Shown here in pieces: positions 16,869 through 24,600 of a stretch of DNA of 64,000 bases. The position numbers and the translations under genes are program-made. The notes beneath the pieces are model-generated. The model was not told the DNA's origin and did no database searches. It saw nothing but the letters and a program-made list of their open reading frames with translations. This stretch comes from Geodermatophilus normandii. Lineage in GTDB: Bacteria; Actinomycetota; Actinomycetes; Mycobacteriales; Geodermatophilaceae. Position 1 is the stretch's first letter; the number at the start of each line of letters is the position of its first letter. Location: assembly GCF_003182485.1 (NCBI RefSeq), contig NZ_QGTX01000001.1, positions 2,558,001 through 2,622,000 on the forward strand. Reading direction: 5' to 3'.

Positions 16869-16885
16869 CGCACCAGGAGGTCCCC

Positions 16886-17117
16886 GTGGACGTCACCGTC
16901 GTCTCCGTCCCCGTCAGCGACCAGGACGCCGCCGGGCTCGCTGCACGGCCTGGTGTTCGAGGTCGACGACGTCGACGCGGAGTACGCGCGGCTCGCCGGT
17001 GCGGGCGTGCCCTTCGAGGGGCGGCTGCACACCGAGGCGTGGGGCCGGCAGGCGGTGTTCGCCGACCCCGACGGCAACCGGTTCGTCCTCAGCAGCCGGT
17101 CCCGCGTGGCCGGCTGA
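16886..17117 (+). pseudogene. VOC-family (glyoxalase-like) gene with internal deletion and frameshift
   Basis: A good ribosome site (AGGAGG at 16874-16880) and GTG at 16886 begin DVTVVSVPVSDQDAA, the usual start of a VOC protein. The frame then breaks near 16935, and a different frame continues LHGLVFEVDDVDAEYARLAG and ends FADPDGNRFVLSSR before TGA at 17115. Total coding length is ~77 codons, against ~120-130 for an intact member, so about 45-50 codons from the middle (the first metal-ligand module) are missing. The 232-bp length is not a multiple of three, confirming the frame change. It looks like a recent deletion in an otherwise well-preserved gene. Confidence 0.75.
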
Positions 17118-17120
17118 GGG

Positions 17121-17276
17121 TCAGCGGCGGATGCCCCTGCGGGCACCGATCGCGGCGGTGACGAGGAAGGCGGCCAGGCCGACGACGACCAGCCAGAACA
17201 GGCCCTCCACCACCCATCCGATGACGGTCACGACGATCCAGACGACCAGCAGCAGGCCGAGCAGACGCAGCAGCAC
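17121..17276 (-). CDS. Small membrane protein, 51 residues
   Basis: On the minus strand GGAGG precedes GTG at 17276 by 4 nt and a 51-codon frame ends with TGA at 17121. The product starts VLLRLLGLLLVVWIVVTVIG and contains two hydrophobic stretches (about residues 4-20 and 25-43) with a Glu (WVVEGLFW) between them, then a basic tail RRGIRR. This is the shape of small inner-membrane hydrophobic proteins seen in actinobacteria. The function is unknown. It is short enough to be missed by gene callers, yet codon use, ribosome site and composition support a real gene. Confidence 0.65.
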   Translation of the reverse strand: MLLRLLGLLLVVWIVVTVIGWVVEGLFWLVVVGLAAFLVTAAIGARRGIRR

Positions 17277-17320
17277 GGGGACCTCCGGACGTCGCGGGAC
17301 AGTGCGGCCAGCCTAGGGCC

Positions 17321-17379
17321 GAGCGGGTGCGCCGAGGCCGCGTTCCGGCCCCCGGGACGCGGCGTCGGCGCACCCGCTC
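17321..17379 (-). terminator. Long two-part hairpin between small membrane gene and antiporter
   Basis: GAGCGGGTGCGCCGA (17321-17335) is perfectly complementary to 17365-17379. The inner arms GGCCGCGT and ACGCGGC extend the stem. It overlaps the antiporter stop codon at 17378-17380, so the hairpin starts at the end of that gene and should terminate its minus-strand transcript before the small membrane gene. Confidence 0.7.
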
Positions 17380-18949
17380 ACTCGCGCAGCAGCGTGACCT
17401 CCTCCAGGTCCATCTCGTGCTGGACCCGCCGGAACACCTCGTCGTCGATGCGCCGCTGGTCGCGGTACCGCACGAACACCTCGCGCTCGGCCTCGAGCAT
17501 CGCGCGGCGCAGCCGCCGGTAGACCGCGCTCGGCGTCTCGCCGCCCCCGGCGATCGGCCCGCCGAGCCGCTCCCACGCCGCGTTGGTACGCGCCTCCATG
17601 CGCTGGCGCAGCTCGGCCACGGTGGCGGCGTGCAGCGGGTCGCCGTCGTCGAGGTCGTCGAGCCGGGCGACGGCGGCCCGGCCGGCGTCGTTCTGCGCCT
17701 GCGCCTCGGCGAGGGCGTCGGCGGCCTCCTCCGAGCCCTGCACGCCGAGCCGCCGGATCAGGGTGGGCAGCGTCAGCCCGTGCAGCAGCAGCGTGCCGAC
17801 CGTGACCACGAACGTCAGGAAGACGACCTCGTCGCGGCCGGGGAAGGGGTCACCGGACATCGTGGTCAGCGGGATGCCTGCCGCCGCGGCCAGCGAGACC
17901 ACCCCGCGCATCCCCGCCCAGGAGACGACCGCGGCGTGCCGCCACGACGGCGACGTCCAGTCCGGCCGGCGGCGGGCGAGCGGGCGCAGGTAGGTGGTGG
18001 GGAAGACGAACGCCACCCGGGCGAGGAGCGCCACGAGCACCAGCAGCAGGCCGACCGCCGTCAGCGTGCCCACCGCCGGGCCGACGCCGCGGACCACCGC
18101 GGTCAGCTGCAGGCCGATGAGCGCGAACACCGTCGCCTCGAGCACGGTGTCGGCCGCCTGCCACACCGCGCGGTCCTGGATCCGGGCCACCGGGTGCGCG
18201 GCCGGGGAGCGGTGCCCCAGGTAGAGGCCGGCCAGCACCACGGCGAGGACGCCGGAGGCGTGCACCTCCTCGGCGACGACGAAGCCGACGAAGGGCACCA
18301 GCAGCCCGAGGGCGCTCTCCAGGACGCCGTCGTGCAGCAGCCGCCGCAGGCGGTGCACCAGCCAGCCCAGCGCCCAGCCGATCGCCGCGCCGCCGACGGC
18401 GGCGAGCACGAAGACGCCGAGCCCCTCCGCGATGCCGTACCCGGCCCCCGCGGCGACGGCCACCGCGACCCGGTAGGCCGTCAGCGCCGTCGCGTCGTTG
18501 ACCAGGCTCTCCCCGCCCAGGATGGTCATCACCTTGCGCGGCAGGCCGAGCTGGCGGCCCACGGCGGTGGCCGCGACGGCGTCCGGCGGGGCGACGACGG
18601 CGCCGAGCACCAGCGCCGACACCAGCGGCAGGCCGGGCACGAGCCACCAGGCGGCCAGGCCGACGGCGACCGTCGTCAGCAGCACCGCCCCGACGGCGAG
18701 CATGCCGATCGGCCGCAGGTTGGCCCGCAGCCGCAGGTAGGAGCTGTCCAGCGCCGCCGAGTACAGCAGCGGAGGCAGGACCAGCGTGAGGATCAGCTCG
18801 GGGTCCAGCGCGTAGTCCGGGACGCCGGGCACGGCCGACACGGCCAGCCCCACCAGGACCAGCAGCAGGGGCGGGGAGACCCCCAGCCGCCGGGCCAGCG
18901 CGCTGACGGCGAAGGACCCGGCGAGCAGGGCGACGAGCGGCAGCTCCAT
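17378..18949 (-). CDS. Na+/H+ antiporter, CPA1/NhaP family
   Basis: 523 residues with about 12 transmembrane segments over residues 1-405 and a charged cytoplasmic tail of ~120 residues. Signature segments are GAVVAPPDAVAATAV in the half-broken helix and the ion-binding GGESLVNDATAL. SWAGMRGVVSLAAAAGIPL near residue 360 is also diagnostic of CPA1. It exchanges external H+ for internal Na+ (or K+) for pH and salt homeostasis. The ATG at 18949 overlaps the stop of the UBP zinc-finger gene, forming a two-gene operon; the finger may modulate the transporter, a pairing seen repeatedly in actinobacteria. Confidence 0.92.
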   Translation of the reverse strand: MELPLVALLAGSFAVSALARRLGVSPPLLLVLVGLAVSAVPGVPDYALDPELILTLVLPPLLYSAALDSSYLRLRANLRPIGMLAVGAVLLTTVAVGLAAWWLVPGLPLVSALVLGAVVAPPDAVAATAVGRQLGLPRKVMTILGGESLVNDATALTAYRVAVAVAAGAGYGIAEGLGVFVLAAVGGAAIGWALGWLVHRLRRLLHDGVLESALGLLVPFVGFVVAEEVHASGVLAVVLAGLYLGHRSPAAHPVARIQDRAVWQAADTVLEATVFALIGLQLTAVVRGVGPAVGTLTAVGLLLVLVALLARVAFVFPTTYLRPLARRRPDWTSPSWRHAAVVSWAGMRGVVSLAAAAGIPLTTMSGDPFPGRDEVVFLTFVVTVGTLLLHGLTLPTLIRRLGVQGSEEAADALAEAQAQNDAGRAAVARLDDLDDGDPLHAATVAELRQRMEARTNAAWERLGGPIAGGGETPSAVYRRLRRAMLEAEREVFVRYRDQRRIDDEVFRRVQHEMDLEEVTLLRE

Positions 18950-19206
18950 CAGACCAGCGCCTGGTCCACGTAGCACCAGCGCCAGTCCTCGCCCGGCTCG
19001 ACCGACCGCATGATCGGGTGCCCGTCGGCCCCGGCGTGCGCGGAGGCGTGCCGGTTGGGGGAGGAGTCGCAGCACGCCACGTGCCCGCAGGACAGGCACA
19101 TCCGCAGGTGCACCCACCGGCTGCCGATGGCCAGGCAGTCGGTGCAGCCCTCGGTCGAGTCCGCCGTCACGTCCTGGATCTGGTCCAGGTGCCCGCAGGT
19201 CGTCAT
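18949..19206 (-). CDS. UBP-type zinc-finger protein
   Basis: 85 residues forming nearly a single ZnF-UBP domain. Cys/His ligands are visible in TTCGHLDQ, GCTDCLAIG, WVHLRMCLSCGHVACCD and NRHASAHAGADGHP. In eukaryotes this domain binds the free ubiquitin C-terminus; bacterial stand-alone copies are common in actinobacteria, often fused to or beside NhaP-type antiporters. GGGGGACCGCG precedes the ATG at 19206. The partner and ligand in bacteria are not established. Translation is coupled to the antiporter by ATGA overlap. Confidence 0.88.
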   Translation of the reverse strand: MTTCGHLDQIQDVTADSTEGCTDCLAIGSRWVHLRMCLSCGHVACCDSSPNRHASAHAGADGHPIMRSVEPGEDWRWCYVDQALV

Positions 19207-19337
19207 CGCGGTCCCCCTTCGTCGCACTCGTTCACCGGGAGTCGACCACCCGCGTGACGGGGGCGGCAACGTCCTCCGGCCGGTGCGGTCTTCCCGTGGC
19301 AGGGTCGGCGGCGAGCGCGCGAGCGGGAGGAGGTGCC

Positions 19338-20266
19338 GTGGACCTCGAGGAGGTCGCCGGGCAGCTGTACGCCCTGCCGCCCGAGGGCTTCGTCGCCGCC
19401 CGCACCGAGGCGGCGCGCCGGGCCCGCGCCGCGGGGGACCGCGCGCTCGCCCGGGAGATCGGCGCGCTCGGCAAGCCCTCGACCGCGGCCTGGGCCTGCA
19501 ACGCGCTGGTGCAGGAGGCGCCCGACGAGATCGCCGGTCTCGTCGAGCTCGGCGACCTGCTGCGCGAGGCCCAGCAGACGCTGGCCGGCGACGAGCTGCG
19601 GCAGCTGGGCACCCAGCGCTCCCGGCTGCTCTCGGCGCTCACCCGCCAGGCCCGGGCGGTCGCCGCGCGGCGGGGTCACCCGCTCAGCGACGCCGTCGCC
19701 GACCAGGTGGAGGAGACGCTGCGGGCCGCGCTGGCCGACCCGGACGCCGGCGAGGCGCTGCTGGCCGGCCGGCTCACCGCGCCGCTGTCCACCCGCGGCC
19801 TGGGGTTCGGCAGCCGCCCCGACCTGCGGGTGGTGCCGCCGCCGCGTCCCGGGCGCACGGCCCCGGCCCCCCGGCCCGGGACACCGGGCGGGAGGAGGCC
19901 GCCCGCCGCGCGGCGGAGGAGCGGCGGCGCGCCGCGCAGGAGCGCCGGGAGCGCGAGCTCGCCGTCGCGCGCGAGGAGGCCGGCGAGGCGCTCCGGGCCG
20001 CCGCGGAGGCGGAGGAGGCCGCCCGGGTCGCCGCCGAGCGCGCCGGACGGGCCGCCCACCGGTCGGAGGAGCTCGCCGCCCGCGCCGAGGAACTGGCCGC
20101 CGAGCTCGAGCGCGTGCGCGCGCAGGCCGCGACCGCGGAGGCGGAGGCCGCCCGGGCCGCCCGGCGCTCGTCGGCGGCCGACCGGGCGGCGGAGCGGGCG
20201 GCCGACGACCGCGACCGCGCCGCCGCCCGCGTGACCGAGCTCGAGCAGGCGCCGCTGGAGACCTGA
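19338..20266 (+). pseudogene. Alanine-rich coiled-coil protein gene with one frameshift
   Basis: GTG at 19338 after GGGAGGAGG starts a frame encoding VDLEEVAGQLYALPPEGF, a conserved actinobacterial family of unknown function whose ~190-residue N-terminal part runs to PPPRPGRTAPAP. The remainder continues in another frame: REEAARRAAEERRRAAQ, a ~120-residue Ala/Arg/Glu coiled coil ending in TGA at 20264-20266. Adding one C to the C6 run at 19867-19872 joins the two parts in a natural proline-rich linker. It is therefore either a real single-base deletion or a sequencing error at a homopolymer. If intact the product would be about 310 residues and cytoplasmic. Confidence 0.75.
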
Positions 20267-20274
20267 CCGGCCGC

Positions 20275-20775
20275 TCAGCCCATCGTCTTCTGGCCGTCGA
20301 GCGACTCCCGCAGGATGTCGGCGTGCCCGGCGTGCTGGGCGGTCTCCGCGACGACGTGCAGGAACACCCGGCGGGCCGAGCGCACCGCGCCCGGGGTGAA
20401 CCACGGGGCCTCGGGCAGCGGGTGGGCGGTGTCGAGGTCGACGGTGCGGACCAGCTCGTCGGTGCGGGCGGCGACGTCGTCGTAGTGCTCGAGGACCGAC
20501 TCCAGCGTCTCGCCGGGCCGCAGCGCCCACTGCTCGCCCCACTCCTCCGGCGACTGCTCCAGCGCCGCGGTCCCGCGGACCACGAAGTCGGCCCACGACG
20601 CCTCGGTCGCGGCCACGTGCTTGACGATGCCGGCGAGCGTGAGCTCGCTCGCGGTGGTGCGCCGGGTGGCCTGCTCGGTGGCCAGCCCCTGCACGGTGAC
20701 GCGCAGGAAGTTCCGGTGCGCGGCGAGCGTCTCGAGCAGGTCGGCGCGCTCGGCGGTCAGGGTGGGAGCGGTCAC
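20275..20775 (-). CDS. DinB-family protein (DUF664-like)
   Basis: 166 residues with a four-helix DinB fold. Candidate metal-ligand histidines are in GIVKHVAATEASW (~52), in the middle DEL region, and in HVVAETAQHAGHADILRE (~140-150), which is the family signature. These proteins are putative metal-dependent enzymes or thiol-S-transferase-like proteins (mycothiol or bacillithiol linked in some cases). GGAGG precedes GTG at 20775. It diverges from the WYL regulator across a perfect inverted repeat, so it is probably that regulator's target. Confidence 0.88.
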   Translation of the reverse strand: MTAPTLTAERADLLETLAAHRNFLRVTVQGLATEQATRRTTASELTLAGIVKHVAATEASWADFVVRGTAALEQSPEEWGEQWALRPGETLESVLEHYDDVAARTDELVRTVDLDTAHPLPEAPWFTPGAVRSARRVFLHVVAETAQHAGHADILRESLDGQKTMG

Positions 20776-20834
20776 GGTGTCCTCCGGGGGTCGTTCGGGC
20801 TGGTGAGGACCATGCTCCCGGGCGAAGCGGACAG

Positions 20835-20860
20835 ATCCTGACCGCTGTGTCGGTCAGGAT
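20835..20860. promoter_or_regulatory. Perfect inverted repeat, WYL-regulator operator candidate
   Basis: ATCCTGACCG (20835-20844) and CGGTCAGGAT (20851-20860) are exact complements over a 6-bp spacer. The right arm ends at the base before the first GTG of the WYL gene. The site is also 60 bp upstream of the divergent dinB gene. A dyad of this quality so close to the start suggests autoregulation with a very short or absent leader. Confidence 0.7.
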
Positions 20861-21826
20861 GTGACCGTGAGCGATCCCGGTGCCCGGACCCTGCGTCTGC
20901 TGTCGCTGCTGCAGGCACGCCGCCACTGGTCCGGCGCCGACCTCGCCGATCGGCTCGGCGTCTCGGTGCGGACGCTGCGGCGCGACGTCGACCGGCTGCG
21001 GGGGCTCGGCTACCCGGTGGAGGCCTCCCGCGGCCTCGACGGCGGGTACGCCCTCGCGCCGGGGGCCGCGCTGCCGCCGCTGGTCCTCGACGACGACGAG
21101 GCGGTGGCGCTCGCCCTCGGGCTGCAGTCCGCGGCCGGGTCGGCGGTGGCGGGCATGGCGGAGACCTCGGTGCGGGCGCTGGCCAAGGTCGTGCAGGTGA
21201 TGCCCGCGCGGCTGCGGCGGCGGGTCGAGGCGCTGCGCGGCGCGACCGTCTCCGGCTGGGGCCCGGTGACGGCCGCGACCGCCGTCGACCCCGCCGTCCT
21301 GACGACCGTGGCGCTGGCCTGCCGCGACGCCGAGCGGACCGCCTTCGGCTACACCCCGCCCGGCCGGGAGCGCACCGAGCGCACCGTGGAGCCGCACCGG
21401 CTGGTGGCGCTGGGCCGCCGCTGGTACCTCGTCGGCTGGGACCTCGACCGCGGCGACTGGCGGGTGTTCCGCCTCGACCGGCTCGACTCCCCGCGCGGTA
21501 CCGGCGCCGTCTTCGCGCCGCGCCGGTTCCCGGCCGACGACGCCGCGGCGTACGTGCGGGAGCGGGTCGGGGGTGCGTGGGGCCGGCTCGTGGTGGACGC
21601 GGTGGTGGCCGCGCCCGCGCAGCGGGTGCGCGACCGGATCGGCCCGTGGGCCACGGTGACCGGCGACGGAGCCGGCTGCCGGGTGCGGATCGAGGCCGAC
21701 GACCTGGACTGGGCGGCCGCGGCGCTCGGCCTGACCGGGGCACCGTTCTCGGTGCTGAGCCCGCCGGAGCTCAAGGACCACCTGCGCGACCTCGCCGCCC
21801 GGTACGCGGCCGCCGGCTCGCCCTGA
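20861..21826 (+). CDS. HTH + WYL-domain transcriptional regulator
   Basis: 321 residues. An N-terminal winged HTH (SGADLADRLGVSVRTLRRDVDRLRGLGYPVEA) is followed by the WYL domain (about 145-225; RRWYLVGWDLDRGDWRVFRLDRL) and the C-terminal WCX extension. Proteins of this PafC/YfjR type bind nucleic-acid or small ligands through WYL and act as repressors or activators. Two close starts exist, GTG 20861 and GTG 20867; neither has a ribosome site, because the upstream bases form the operator, so a leaderless mRNA is likely. Target: itself and the divergent dinB-like gene. Confidence 0.9.
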   Translation: MTVSDPGARTLRLLSLLQARRHWSGADLADRLGVSVRTLRRDVDRLRGLGYPVEASRGLDGGYALAPGAALPPLVLDDDEAVALALGLQSAAGSAVAGMAETSVRALAKVVQVMPARLRRRVEALRGATVSGWGPVTAATAVDPAVLTTVALACRDAERTAFGYTPPGRERTERTVEPHRLVALGRRWYLVGWDLDRGDWRVFRLDRLDSPRGTGAVFAPRRFPADDAAAYVRERVGGAWGRLVVDAVVAAPAQRVRDRIGPWATVTGDGAGCRVRIEADDLDWAAAALGLTGAPFSVLSPPELKDHLRDLAARYAAAGSP

Positions 21827-21854
21827 GCGTCCGGGAGCCCCGCGCGGCCGCGGG

Positions 21855-24551
21855 TCACGGGATGGCCGTCTCCTCGGGAGGGAGCTGGTCGACGGGCGCG
21901 TCCTCGACCGGCGCGTCCTCGACCGGCGCCTCCTGCTCCGTGGGCTCCTCGACCGGCTGCTCCTCGACCGTCTGCTCGTCGACCGGTGCCTCCGGGGCCG
22001 GGTCCTCCGGAAGGGGGGCCTCCTGCGCCGGGGCTCCCGGGGCGGGCTCCTCCGGAGGCGGCGCTTCCTGGGGCGGTGCCTCTTCCGCCGGTGCCTCTTC
22101 CGCCGGTGCCTCCTCTGCCGGTGCCTCCTCCGCCGGTGCCTCGCCGGCGGTCCCGTCGTCGGGGGGCGCGCCGTCGGGCTCCGGGACGTCCGGGCTCGGC
22201 GGGTCCTGGTCCGGGGGGCCGCTCGTCCCCGACCCCGGGTCGGGCGTGCTCGTCCCCCCGGGCTCCCCCTCGGCCTCCTGCGGCGCGGTCCCGGCGTCGG
22301 TCGGGGGCTCCTCGGTACCGGCCGGCCCGTCCGCCGGGGGCGGATCCGGAGCGGCCGGTCCGGTCTGTCCGGGATCGGTGGCCGGCGGGACGGCGGACGG
22401 GGTGCCGCTGCCCGGCGGGGTCGTGCCCCGCTCGCTGCCGAACGCGCGGGCACGCTCCGCCAGTCCGGGGTCGACCGGCCGGTCGGCGTCACCCGAGGTG
22501 CCCACGGGCCGCGCCTCGACGGCGCCGGTCGCCTCGTCGACGACGACGAGCGCGGACACGGGCGCCGGGCTGCGCTCGACCACCACGACCGTGGCCGGCG
22601 CGAACCCCGGCCACGGGTCGCCCCGGTAGTCGGGGGAGGGCCGGGACGCGGGCGGCGCGAGCGGGTTGCCGCACGCACAGCGGACCTGCGGGACGCCCGA
22701 GTCGTCGACCAGCACCGCGGTCCCGGCCTGCAGCACCGACTGGAAGGGGACCGCCCGGCCGTCGGAGAACCCGTGGTTGGTGACGGCCGTGTCGAATCGC
22801 AGGACGACGGGGGTCAGCGACGCGAGGTGGTCGCCGATCGCGTCCGTGGCGACGTCCTGCACGCCGGCCCACGCCGCGGCCCGGTCGGGGTGCCCGGTCA
22901 GGTACGCGGTCATGGCCGCGACGTCGCAGACCTCCTCCCCGCTGCCGCCGTAGAGGCCGGGTTGGTCGCCCGCCACCGGGCCGCCGGCGGCCGGGGTCGT
23001 CTCGCCGGCGGTGTCCTCGCCGGCGGTGTCCTCGCCGGCGGTGTCCTCGCCGGCGGTGTCCTCGCCGGCGGTGTCCTCGCCGGCGGTGTCCTCGCCGGCG
23101 GTGTCCTCGCCGGCGGTGTCCCCGTCCGGGGTGGCCGGCTCCGTCCCCGTGCCGTCCGTCCCCGTGCCGTCCGTCCCGGTGCCGTCCGTTCCCGTGCCGT
23201 CCGTTCCCGTGCCGTTCGTCCCCGTGCCGTCCGTTCCCGTGCCGTCCGTCCCCGTGCCGTCCGTCCCCGTGCCGTCCGTTCCCGTGCCGTCCGTTCCCGT
23301 GCCGGACCCGCCGGTCGCCGGCGCGGGATCGGCGGCCTCCGGCGGCACCTGCCCCGGCATCGGGACGAAGGGGTCCTCGCCGGGGGCGTCGACGGGCTCG
23401 AGGTCGACCGGGGTCGCCACCGTCGCGTCGGAGGCGTCCGACGTCAGCTGTGTCGCGGCCACCCCACCCGCCGTGGCCAGGGCGAGCCCACCTGCCACCA
23501 GGGCGGCCACCAGTCTCCGGCGGCGCCCGGACCGCGCCCCCGTCGCCGGCAGGCGGTGCCGCCCGGTGTCGGACGCACCCGCTGCGCCCGCGACCGCCCC
23601 CGACCCACCCGCACCGCCGGACGGCGGTGCCGGTGGCGCCGAGCGGAGCGGAACGGTGTCCGGCGCCGGCACGAGCGCCGCGCGGGCGGCCCGCGCCAGT
23701 TCCCCGGCGCTCCGGTACCGCCGGCCGGGGTCCTGGGCCGTGCCCCGCGCCACGACGTCGTCGAGCGGGTGCGGGACGGAGCCGACCACCGCGGAGGGAC
23801 GCGGCGGCTCGCCGCGCAGGGGCGGTCGCCCGGTGAGCACCTCGTACAGCAGGCAGGCCAGCGCGTGGACGTCGACGAGGTGGTCGGCGGGCCGGCCGGC
23901 CAGGGTCTCGGGAGCGACGTAGCGGGGGCCGCCGCCGGCCCCGGCGAGACCGAAACCGGTCAGGTGGCAGTCCGGTCGGGTGCTGTGCCCGGAGAGCAGC
24001 ACGTCGGCCGGCGAGACGTCGCCGTGCACGAGACCGGCGGCGTGCGCGGCGTCGAGCGCGGCCGCGACCTGGCCCACCACGTCGAGGGCCCGGTCCACCG
24101 GGAGCGGCCCCTCGGCGGCGAGCACCGCGGACAGGGCCCGCCCGTCGACCAGCTGCCCGTCCACGTACAGCCGGCCGTCGATCTCGCCGGCCCCGTGGAC
24201 GGCGGCGACGTGCTCCTCCTCGACCTGCGCGGCGCGCGCGCAGTCGGCGAGGAACCGGGAACGGAACCGCGCGTCGCCGGTGAGTGCGGGCAGCAGGATC
24301 CGCAGGGCGACGGTCCGGTGGCGGGCGGTGTCCCAGGCGCGGTGGACCTCGCCCGTGCGCCCGCGGCCGAGCAGCTCGTCCAGCTCGTAGGGGCCGAAGG
24401 TCTGGAGGGGCAGGAGCGCCTCCCCGTGGGAGCAGGGGCCGACGGGTGGCTGCGTCGGCTCCTCGAGTGTTCGCGCCGATCCGGCGGCCTGCGCGGCCCG
24501 TTCCGCGACGCGCGGGACGGCACACCGGTCGGTCGCGACCGGATCGCGCAC
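21855..24551 (-). CDS. Membrane-anchored protein-kinase-like protein (probable pseudokinase) with repeat-rich extracellular region
   Basis: About 898 residues from GTG 24551. Residues ~49-305 are a PknB-like kinase fold (GPYELDELLGRGRTGEV glycine loop), but key residues are changed: the VAxK lysine is Arg (TVALRIL), the catalytic loop reads HGDVSPADVLL with Asn replaced by Asp, and DFG reads GFG. Loss of Lys and DFG-Asp suggests no normal phosphotransfer. One transmembrane helix (~358-380) leads to GTGTD and DTAGE repeats, a conserved Cys-containing domain (EEVCDVAAM to RCACGNPL; from memory the DUF6777 type) and a Pro/Glu-rich tail. A CTG at 24413 just after GGGGAGG is an alternative start at the kinase domain. 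The role is probably envelope sensing; inferred. Confidence 0.75.
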   Translation of the reverse strand: MRDPVATDRCAVPRVAERAAQAAGSARTLEEPTQPPVGPCSHGEALLPLQTFGPYELDELLGRGRTGEVHRAWDTARHRTVALRILLPALTGDARFRSRFLADCARAAQVEEEHVAAVHGAGEIDGRLYVDGQLVDGRALSAVLAAEGPLPVDRALDVVGQVAAALDAAHAAGLVHGDVSPADVLLSGHSTRPDCHLTGFGLAGAGGGPRYVAPETLAGRPADHLVDVHALACLLYEVLTGRPPLRGEPPRPSAVVGSVPHPLDDVVARGTAQDPGRRYRSAGELARAARAALVPAPDTVPLRSAPPAPPSGGAGGSGAVAGAAGASDTGRHRLPATGARSGRRRRLVAALVAGGLALATAGGVAATQLTSDASDATVATPVDLEPVDAPGEDPFVPMPGQVPPEAADPAPATGGSGTGTDGTGTDGTGTDGTGTDGTGTDGTGTNGTGTDGTGTDGTGTDGTGTDGTGTEPATPDGDTAGEDTAGEDTAGEDTAGEDTAGEDTAGEDTAGEDTAGETTPAAGGPVAGDQPGLYGGSGEEVCDVAAMTAYLTGHPDRAAAWAGVQDVATDAIGDHLASLTPVVLRFDTAVTNHGFSDGRAVPFQSVLQAGTAVLVDDSGVPQVRCACGNPLAPPASRPSPDYRGDPWPGFAPATVVVVERSPAPVSALVVVDEATGAVEARPVGTSGDADRPVDPGLAERARAFGSERGTTPPGSGTPSAVPPATDPGQTGPAAPDPPPADGPAGTEEPPTDAGTAPQEAEGEPGGTSTPDPGSGTSGPPDQDPPSPDVPEPDGAPPDDGTAGEAPAEEAPAEEAPAEEAPAEEAPPQEAPPPEEPAPGAPAQEAPLPEDPAPEAPVDEQTVEEQPVEEPTEQEAPVEDAPVEDAPVDQLPPEETAIP
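23011..23115 (-). repeat. Seven 15-bp tandem repeats coding DTAGE
   Basis: GTGTCCTCGCCGGCG is repeated seven times without change, giving an acidic DTAGE pentapeptide array outside the membrane in the kinase-like protein. Perfect identity means recent expansion or homogenisation, and copy number probably differs among strains. Confidence 0.95.
23146..23305 (-). repeat. Ten 15-bp tandem repeats coding GTGTD/GTGTN
   Basis: Ten units of CCCGTGCCGTCCGTY and a partial eleventh encode GTDGT-type pentapeptides between the transmembrane helix and the DTAGE array. Unlike the neighbouring array the units vary by single bases (one gives Asn), so this array is older. Both arrays together form a flexible spacer of ~95 residues. 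Confidence 0.93.
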
Positions 24552-24600
24552 GGTGAGGCGCCACCCGGCGCAGCCCGGTGCCCGACCCCAGCATGGGGGC

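Noticed and set aside
13373..17161. A 1262-codon plus-strand frame covering the catabolic operon
   Set aside because: It is antisense to five genes with intact catalytic motifs and has no recognisable domain.
23011..23305. Direct repeats resembling a CRISPR-like array
   Set aside because: Units are 15 bp, contiguous without spacers and in frame inside a coding gene.
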